64,000 bases of DNA, from assembly GCF_045762675.1 (NCBI RefSeq), contig NZ_JBJDLK010000002.1:1-64000 (forward strand). The letters are read 5' to 3'. The notes under the pieces were generated by a model. It made no database searches, was not told the DNA's origin, and worked only from the letters and a program-made list of their open reading frames with translations. Positions 58,550-64,000 of this stretch are shown here, one piece after another. Origin of the DNA: Elizabethkingia meningoseptica_A (GTDB lineage: Bacteria; Bacteroidota; Bacteroidia; Flavobacteriales; Weeksellaceae). The position numbers and the translations under genes were made by a program. The first letter of the stretch is position 1, and the number at the start of each line of letters is the position of its first letter.

Positions 58550-59584
58550 TTATATCACACTTAAAAATGCCATAGTATCTACATTATCTGCGTAAACATT
58601 CAGCCCCGGTTTCTGAGCATTGCCAAACGGAATTTCTGACAGTCCCAATTCCTCTTTAGCAACAACACATTGTATTTCTTCTTCGTTTTTATGAATGAAT
58701 TCTTTTACTTCTTCAAGAGTTGAATATCTGCTGAAATTAATTACAGAAAGCGGACTGAACAGATCATTACTTTCACGAAGCATTACAAAATTATTATCCC
58801 AGAAAGGCTCCTGATTAAGCAAATATACCGCTCTGTTGTAATCGTAGTTATTTGCATATTTATGATGATTAATAATATCTTTGAAATTCAGGAAGTTTTC
58901 AAAAAGACGTTCCAGTTTAAAATCCTGCGGAATAAAAAGTCTTGTAACATTACGACAGCCCAGCCCGAAATAAAGGAAAATATCTTCTGCCAGTAATTGT
59001 AATTCTGCATCAGTTTCATCACCCTTAATTACAGCTACTGATGTTCTGTTTTTACGGATAATATTCAGGTAATCTTTAAAATAGAATTCCAGATACCTTG
59101 CTGTATTATTACTTCCGGTTGCAATAACAGCATCAAAGTTTTCAAGTTTTTCAACAATTTCATACTGTACTCCACCCGCTGTAAGATCGTCCCAGATTTT
59201 CATTAAGAAAGGAATGATTAACCTGTCTTTGGAAGATAGTTTTATAAGCGGAATATTCCCGGAAAGTACCACACAAACAATATCATGAAAACCTACTAAT
59301 GGTAAGTTTCCTGCCAGTATAAGTCCCACTTTCTTTGGTGAAGCGGCAAAAGGATATTGATTTGTCCATTCACTGATCGTTTCTTCATTAAGAACTTCAG
59401 ACCAGCTTTGTAAAGCATATTCCAGGCTACCCTGTGTAAACCAGGGATTTTCTGTTTCGGATCTGCGTAAATAACCATGAAATTCTTCCTCCAGAGGAGT
59501 ATATTCGTCATTATTTTTGACAAGAAACTCCTTTAAAAAATTTCCTAAACCTCCTAACCCCCGAATTTTAGCTTCCTTATTCAT
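58550..59584 (-). CDS. Acyl-CoA reductase (LuxC-like)
   Basis: 344 residues of the LuxC family, NADPH-dependent acyl-CoA to aldehyde reductases related to aldehyde dehydrogenases. PKKVGLILAGNLPLVGFHDI, AVIATGSNNTARYLEFYF and the nucleophile Cys in YFGLGCRNVTRLF are visible. In flavobacteria this gene usually sits beside the ferredoxin gene, as here (divergent, 53 bp). It is shorter than LuxC (about 480), a form known in the phylum. Substrate not proven. Confidence 0.88.
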   Translation of the reverse strand: MNKEAKIRGLGGLGNFLKEFLVKNNDEYTPLEEEFHGYLRRSETENPWFTQGSLEYALQSWSEVLNEETISEWTNQYPFAASPKKVGLILAGNLPLVGFHDIVCVVLSGNIPLIKLSSKDRLIIPFLMKIWDDLTAGGVQYEIVEKLENFDAVIATGSNNTARYLEFYFKDYLNIIRKNRTSVAVIKGDETDAELQLLAEDIFLYFGLGCRNVTRLFIPQDFKLERLFENFLNFKDIINHHKYANNYDYNRAVYLLNQEPFWDNNFVMLRESNDLFSPLSVINFSRYSTLEEVKEFIHKNEEEIQCVVAKEELGLSEIPFGNAQKPGLNVYADNVDTMAFLSVI

Positions 59585-59602
59585 AATGTGGTGAAAAATT
59601 TT

Positions 59603-59610
59603 TATCTTTG
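59603..59610 (+). promoter_or_regulatory. -7 element of the ferredoxin gene
   Basis: TATCTTTG followed by TGC, 27 bp before the ferredoxin start; no TTG at -33. Confidence 0.55.
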
Positions 59611-59637
59611 TGCAAATTTAACAAAAATTGAAGAGCT

Positions 59638-59988
59638 ATGGCCATCAAAATAACGGATGAGTGTATAAACTGTGGAGCTTGTGAGCCTGAATGCCCTAAT
59701 ACAGCGATATATGAAGGAGCTGTTGACTGGAAACCGGCAGATGGTACCAGTCTGACAGGCACAGTAACCATGAAGTCGGGTTTAACCATAGACGCAAATG
59801 CCCCACAAGAACCTGTTAGCGATGATGTTTATTTTATCGTGACAGATAAATGTACTGAATGTAAAGGCTTCCACGAGGAACCTCAATGTGCTGCAGTATG
59901 TCCTGTAGACTGCTGTGTACCGGATGAAGATCATGTAGAAACAGACGAGGAATTACTTAGCAAAAAAGCTTTTTTACACGGAGAATAA
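59638..59988 (+). CDS. 4Fe-4S dicluster ferredoxin
   Basis: 116 residues. Cluster 1 ligands CINCGACEPECPN at residues 9-21; cluster 2 ligands CTECKGFHEEPQCAAVCPVD near 79-98, with the insertion between the second and third cysteine typical of the 2[4Fe-4S] type from Allochromatium-like ferredoxins. A low-potential electron carrier. Adjacent to the acyl-CoA reductase and serC genes; own terminator. Confidence 0.93.
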   Translation: MAIKITDECINCGACEPECPNTAIYEGAVDWKPADGTSLTGTVTMKSGLTIDANAPQEPVSDDVYFIVTDKCTECKGFHEEPQCAAVCPVDCCVPDEDHVETDEELLSKKAFLHGE

Positions 59989-59990
59989 TA

Positions 59991-60022
59991 AAAACCGCTC
60001 ACGAATTGTGAGCGTTTTTTTT
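59991..60022 (+). terminator. Terminator of the ferredoxin gene
   Basis: CGCTCAC (59996-60002) pairs with GTGAGCG (60008-60014) around GAATT, then eight T. Confidence 0.9.
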
Positions 60023-60072
60023 CAATCAAGTTTTATAAAATTATTCAACCTATTATAACACCAAATTCAATA

Positions 60073-61131
60073 ATGAAAAAACATAATTTCAGCGCAGGAC
60101 CTTGTATTCTTCCTCAGGAAGTTTTTCAAAAAGCTTCCGAAGCCATTTTAAACTTTAATGGTATGGGACTTTCTCTTCTGGAAATTTCTCACAGAAGTAA
60201 AGAGTTTGTCGCAGTAATGGATGAAGCTCGTGCCATTGTTAAGCGTTTAATGAAACTGGGGGACGACTATGAAGTTTTATTCCTTCAGGGAGGTGCAAGC
60301 CTTCAGTTTGTAATGGTTCCGTTCAATTTAATGAAAATAGGTGGAAAAGCTGCTTATCTGGATACCGGAACATGGGCAGCCGGCGCTATTAAAGAAGGGA
60401 AAAAATTAGGAACAGTAGATGTTGTAGGTTCCTCCAAAGAAGAAAACTATTCTTTTATTCCTAAAGATTATACAGTAGGTCCTGATTATAATTACTTCCA
60501 CTGTACTTCTAACAATACAATATACGGTACCCAGATGAAGACTTTTCCTAAAACAGATACTTTACTGGTTTGTGATATGTCTTCCGATATTTTCAGCAGG
60601 GTTATAGATTTTTCACAGTTTGATCTTATCTATGCCGGGGCTCAGAAAAATATGGGACCTGCAGGAGCTACATTGGTGGTAATTAAAAAAGATATTTTAG
60701 GTAAAACCGGAAGAGATATCCCTTCTTATCTGAACTATCAATTGCATATTGATAAAGAAAGTATGTTCAATACTCCGCCGGTATTTGCTGTTTATACTTC
60801 TCTTCTTACGCTTCAGTATCTTGAAGAGCACGGAGGTATAGAAGCTGCAGAAGCGCGCAATGAGGCTAAAGCAAAATTACTGTATGATGAAATCGACAGA
60901 AATCCTTTATTCGAAGGCTATTCAGTAAAAGAAGACCGTTCTTTGATGAATGTTTCTTTCAAACTGACTGATGAATCGAAAAAAGAAGCTTTTGACAATG
61001 CATGGAAAGCAGCAGGAATCAGCGGATTAAACGGACACAGAAGTCTTGGCGGATACCGCGCAAGTCTGTATAATGCACTACCAATAGAAAGTGTGCAGGT
61101 TTTAGTGGATGTTATGAAGTCCATTAGCTAA
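60073..61131 (+). CDS. serC: Phosphoserine aminotransferase
   Basis: 352 residues, PLP-dependent, converting 3-phosphohydroxypyruvate to phosphoserine. KHNFSAGPCILP, EISHRSKEF, FLQGGASLQF and the PLP Lys in YAGAQKNMGPAGAT are diagnostic, with GLNGHRSLGGYRASLYNAL at the C-terminus. First of serC-serA-DUF1015, the serine pathway in two steps out of three; the phosphatase serB is not in the window. Confidence 0.97.
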   Translation: MKKHNFSAGPCILPQEVFQKASEAILNFNGMGLSLLEISHRSKEFVAVMDEARAIVKRLMKLGDDYEVLFLQGGASLQFVMVPFNLMKIGGKAAYLDTGTWAAGAIKEGKKLGTVDVVGSSKEENYSFIPKDYTVGPDYNYFHCTSNNTIYGTQMKTFPKTDTLLVCDMSSDIFSRVIDFSQFDLIYAGAQKNMGPAGATLVVIKKDILGKTGRDIPSYLNYQLHIDKESMFNTPPVFAVYTSLLTLQYLEEHGGIEAAEARNEAKAKLLYDEIDRNPLFEGYSVKEDRSLMNVSFKLTDESKKEAFDNAWKAAGISGLNGHRSLGGYRASLYNALPIESVQVLVDVMKSIS

Positions 61132-61182
61132 TTAATCGATTTGAAAATAAATGAGCTTAAAAACTTTAAATTTTTAAATCTT

Positions 61183-61190
61183 TAAATTTG
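61183..61190 (+). promoter_or_regulatory. -7 element of serA
   Basis: TAAATTTG ten bases before the serA ATG. It includes the TTG that would otherwise be read as an alternative start codon. Transcription from here gives a very short 5' leader. serA may also be read through from serC. Confidence 0.5.
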
Positions 61191-61199
61191 CAACTTAAT

Positions 61200-62147
61200 A
61201 TGAAAGTACTAGCTAACGACGGCATTTCAGAATCGGGTGAAAAAATATTAAAAGAAGCAGGTATTAATCTACTGAATAATCGTGTTTCCATGGAGCATCT
61301 TGCAAAGTTTATCAATGATAATGAAGTAGATGTTCTTTTAGTAAGATCAGCCACTAAAGTAACCAAAGAACTTATAGATGCATGCCCTACTCTTAGAATA
61401 GTAGGACGTGGTGGCATTGGCATGGATAATATCGATGTAGAATACGCCAGAGGAAAAGGCATTCAGGTATTCAATACACCACTAGCCTCTCTGCGTTCAG
61501 TTGCCGAACTTGTTTTCGCTCACTTTTTCGCTTTAGCCCGGAATTTGCATGAAGCAAACCGCTTGATGCCTTTAGAAGGTGAACTGAAATTCAATGAGCT
61601 TAAAAAATCTTTTGCTAAAGCCTTTGAATTACAAAGTAAAACATTAGGCGTTATCGGGATGGGTAAAATCGGAATGGAGGTAGCCAAAATTGGAATTTCA
61701 TTGGGAATGAAGGTCCTATGCTACAACAGAACTCCTAAAACAGAAACTGTAACACTTGATTTTTATGACGGGCAGAGCCTTGGCTTCCAGCTGACCTCTT
61801 GTTCTCTGGATGAAGTGCTTGCAAATGCCGATTTTATCAGTATCAATACCGCAAAAACGCCCCAATATATCCTGGACACTCCTGAATTTAGTAAAATGAA
61901 AGATGGTGTATTCATTGTCAATGCCGCCCGAGGCGGTGTTCTGAATGAAGTTACCCTGTTGGATTTTATTGAAGAAGGAAAAATAGCCGGTGCGGCACTG
62001 GATGTTTTCGAAAACGAACCCAATCCGGAACTTCCTTTACTTATGCACCCGTCATTATCTTTAAGCCCTCATATCGGTGGCAGTACGATTGACGCTCAGG
62101 AAAAAATTGGAATAGAAATAGCAGAACAACTTATTAAACTACAATAA
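61200..62147 (+). CDS. serA: D-3-phosphoglycerate dehydrogenase
   Basis: 315 residues, the short form without a C-terminal ACT or ASB regulatory domain, so it may lack serine feedback. NAD-binding LGVIGMGKIGMEVAKIG, the active-site Arg in NAARGGVLNE, the Glu in DVFENEPN and the His in SPHIGGSTIDAQEK are visible. Oxidises 3-phosphoglycerate. The ATG at 61200 is preferred over the TTG four codons upstream, which lies in the -7 element. Five bases before the DUF1015 start. Confidence 0.95.
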   Translation: MKVLANDGISESGEKILKEAGINLLNNRVSMEHLAKFINDNEVDVLLVRSATKVTKELIDACPTLRIVGRGGIGMDNIDVEYARGKGIQVFNTPLASLRSVAELVFAHFFALARNLHEANRLMPLEGELKFNELKKSFAKAFELQSKTLGVIGMGKIGMEVAKIGISLGMKVLCYNRTPKTETVTLDFYDGQSLGFQLTSCSLDEVLANADFISINTAKTPQYILDTPEFSKMKDGVFIVNAARGGVLNEVTLLDFIEEGKIAGAALDVFENEPNPELPLLMHPSLSLSPHIGGSTIDAQEKIGIEIAEQLIKLQ

Positions 62148-62152
62148 AAAGA

Positions 62153-63391
62153 ATGCCTTTATTTAAACCCTTTCGAGGCATAAGACCTCACCATGATTTG
62201 GTTGAAACGTTTACAACAGCATCCATAGATAACTTCACTGAAGATGAATTACATCAGAAAGCTGGAGTTGATAATACTTATGTTCAGATGCTCAAACCTT
62301 TTGTGTGTAGTAAATCAAAAGATGTAGACCGTAATTTAAGAAAAGTTCGTACTAATTTTGAAGAACTTTTTCAGGGAAATAAACTATCTCAGGACAATGC
62401 TTCCTTTTATTTATACGAGCAGATTTTGCCCGATAAAACGGTTTACCGCGGTTTATTAGGATTAACATCTGTTGAAGATTTCTGGAACGGAAAAATAAAA
62501 AAGCATGAAGCTACCATCACCCAGAGAAAAGAAAAATTTGCACACTATCTGGACAAAGTAAAAGTTCAGGCTGAGCCGGTATTACTTACCTACCCTGCCA
62601 ATTCCAAAATAGAAGTGTTAATGAATCTGGAGGAAAAAAATGTTCCTGTAGCCAACTTCAATGATGAAAATGGTGTGCGCCATAAGCTATGGAGAATCGA
62701 TAACCGCCTGAAGCTTCAGCAATATAAAGAAGTAATTGAACAAATTGACTCTTTTTACATTGCCGATGGTCACCATAGAATCGGATCAACAGCTCTGAAT
62801 GCAAAAAATCACCTGGATAAAGGTAAAAAACATACCGGACAGGAAGGTTTCAACTTTGTGTACAGTTACATTGTTTCCAACCAGTCTATTAAAATTCACG
62901 ATTATAACCGTCTTGTAAGAGATCTTAACGGATTATCTCCTGAGCAGTTTTTGCAGTCACTTGAAAAATTCTTTGTCATTCATGAAAAAGGTGATACAGC
63001 GTATTACCCTTCTCAGAAATATCACCTTAGTATGTACCTTAACGGTAAGTTTTACAGTCTGCATATTAAGCATGACCTTAGAAATAAAACCGGAGGTCTT
63101 GAAGATCTTGACCACTACTTCCTGGAACGTAATGTTATTAAAGATGTTTTAGGAATTGAAACAAAGTCAAGTGATAAGATAGGCTTCTCTAAAGGTAACT
63201 CTACAGTAGAAGGTCTTAAAGAAATAAAACAATTGGTAGACAGTGGTGAATATGCAGTAGGTTTTGCGATTCATCCGGTTCCTTTCTCCGATTTGGTAAA
63301 AGTATCGGATCTGAAGCAGAAAATGCCGCCAAAATGTACTTATATCGAACCAAAACTACTTACCGCATTGGTAATGTACGATATGAAATAA
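62153..63391 (+). CDS. DUF1015 family protein
   Basis: 412 residues. RGIRPHHDLVETFT at the start, FYLYEQILPDKTVYRGLLGL in the middle and FYIADGHHRIGSTALN, with the two conserved His, are the marks of DUF1015. It follows serA by 5 bp and is often found with serine-synthesis genes, which suggests a link to serine or phosphoserine, possibly as a kinase- or phosphatase-like step. The link is by neighbourhood; no reaction is assigned. Confidence 0.88.
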   Translation: MPLFKPFRGIRPHHDLVETFTTASIDNFTEDELHQKAGVDNTYVQMLKPFVCSKSKDVDRNLRKVRTNFEELFQGNKLSQDNASFYLYEQILPDKTVYRGLLGLTSVEDFWNGKIKKHEATITQRKEKFAHYLDKVKVQAEPVLLTYPANSKIEVLMNLEEKNVPVANFNDENGVRHKLWRIDNRLKLQQYKEVIEQIDSFYIADGHHRIGSTALNAKNHLDKGKKHTGQEGFNFVYSYIVSNQSIKIHDYNRLVRDLNGLSPEQFLQSLEKFFVIHEKGDTAYYPSQKYHLSMYLNGKFYSLHIKHDLRNKTGGLEDLDHYFLERNVIKDVLGIETKSSDKIGFSKGNSTVEGLKEIKQLVDSGEYAVGFAIHPVPFSDLVKVSDLKQKMPPKCTYIEPKLLTALVMYDMK

Positions 63392-63469
63392 AACAAAATC
63401 AGAAGTAAAAAACGATGCTTGATCCGGTTGTAATCACCGGTACAGGCTATAAAAATCATAAAAATTCCT

Positions 63470-63477
63470 TACATTTG
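63470..63477 (+). promoter_or_regulatory. -7 element of the M28 peptidase gene
   Basis: TACATTTG, 25 bp before the start codon; -33 TTG not evident. Confidence 0.5.
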
Positions 63478-63502
63478 ATTCACTCAATTAACAGGAATTG
63501 CA

Positions 63503-64000
63503 ATGAAAAAACTAATGCTTATTCCACTCTTTGCGAGTGGATTTTTTTTCTCCCAACAAAAAGATGACTCGCTGGCATTTGCTAAAATTTCCAGCCAGAT
63601 TCTGAATCACGGCGAAGCTTATGAAGAGCTCCGCGATCTTACTAAAAACATCGGTCATCGGTTAAGCGGTTCAGATGCTTATGAAAAAGCTACAAAATGG
63701 GCCGTTATTCAGTTAAAAAATGCCGGAGCGGACAAAGTATGGCTGCAGCCTGTAAAAGTACCGGTATGGAAAAGAGGCAAGGAATCATTGTATATAAAAA
63801 CCGGTAATGGTCAATGGCAGTCTGTCAATATGCTGTCTTTAGGAAACTCTGAAGGAACAAATGGCAAAGACCTTATTGGTGATATTATTCTGGTAAAAAC
63901 AATCGAAGAATTCAACGCACTTCCCGATAATGCTGTAAAAGGTAAGATTGTTTTCTTTAACTACCCTTTCCGTCAGGACTTTATCCAGACTTTTGAAGGT
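63503..64000 (+). CDS. Exported M28-family carboxypeptidase-like protein, cut by window end
   Basis: The first 166 codons of an open frame that runs off the right edge. A signal peptide (MKKLMLIPLFASGFFFSQ) precedes ILNHGEAYEELRDLTKNIGH and RLSGSDAYEKATKWAVIQL, the start of M28 zinc peptidases of the carboxypeptidase Q type, and the PA-domain region (LIGDIILVKTIEEFNALPDN, VKGKIVFFNYPF). The catalytic zinc ligands lie beyond the window. Confidence 0.85.
   Translation, partial: MKKLMLIPLFASGFFFSQQKDDSLAFAKISSQILNHGEAYEELRDLTKNIGHRLSGSDAYEKATKWAVIQLKNAGADKVWLQPVKVPVWKRGKESLYIKTGNGQWQSVNMLSLGNSEGTNGKDLIGDIILVKTIEEFNALPDNAVKGKIVFFNYPFRQDFIQTFEG

Overview
The window is a stretch of a Bacteroidota chromosome, most likely a Weeksellaceae flavobacterium such as Elizabethkingia or a close Chryseobacterium relative. 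I infer this from four things: AT-rich DNA; promoters of the TTG-N20-TAnnTTTG type; proteins typical of the group (GLPGLI family, OMP beta-barrel family 3, a short histone H1-like protein, DUF4286, DUF4822, many exports ending their signal peptide in SAQ); and GyrA, S6, S18, L9, Era and Map sequences of flavobacterial type. The genus is a judgement from memory of these families, not a search result. I see no tRNA gene, CRISPR array, prophage or full insertion sequence.

Layout. 1-510: two strong minus-strand promoters, probably of an rRNA operon beyond the left edge. 0.5-8.7 kb: exported hexosaminidase, acetyltransferase, ClC channel, two six-cysteine leader peptides, rpsF-rpsR-rplI, histone-like protein, and a membrane-anchored glutamate-synthase-like protein. 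9-14.6 kb: copper module (thioesterase, an AraC regulator with a metal-binding-like N-terminus, a P-type ATPase whose metal-binding repeat has recently duplicated) and an exported PAP2 phosphatase. 14.6-19.4 kb: repeat-rich accessory stretch with a RAYT transposase and its REP sequences, an M1 aminopeptidase and decayed inverted repeats. 20-25.6 kb: a two-component system beside an outer-membrane beta-barrel gene and a GLPGLI gene, linked by tandem 11-bp-period repeats that look like response-regulator sites.

25.7-36.7 kb is mostly housekeeping: lipoproteins, TlpA-like thioredoxin, MFS and amino-acid transporters, GreA-like factor, ABC-F ATPase, S9 peptidase, TPR protein and Era. 36.9-38.4 kb is a small accessory cassette: an XRE regulator diverges from a small exported peptide gene split by an in-frame UGA, which overlaps the start of an exported 262-residue protein. 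38.4-42.9 kb is a minus-strand run from gpmI down to map and a methyltransferase. 43-48 kb holds nucleoside metabolism, lipoprotein, CBS, DNA repair and LEA-like genes. 47.7-52.2 kb holds a three-domain GH18-deacetylase-glycosyltransferase protein followed by a threonine-aldolase-like gene.

52.3-64 kb: DtxR-type regulator, gyrA with a TPR gene behind it, a GLPGLI gene frameshifted in a run of seven A/T bases, LuxC-like acyl-CoA reductase, ferredoxin, serC-serA-DUF1015 (serine synthesis from 3-phosphoglycerate), and the start of an M28 peptidase cut by the window edge.

The best candidates for something undescribed are the two-component/beta-barrel/GLPGLI regulon with its repeat operators, the UGA-split peptide cassette, the paired six-cysteine peptides, the frameshifted GLPGLI gene, and the dispersed terminator-like repeat family.
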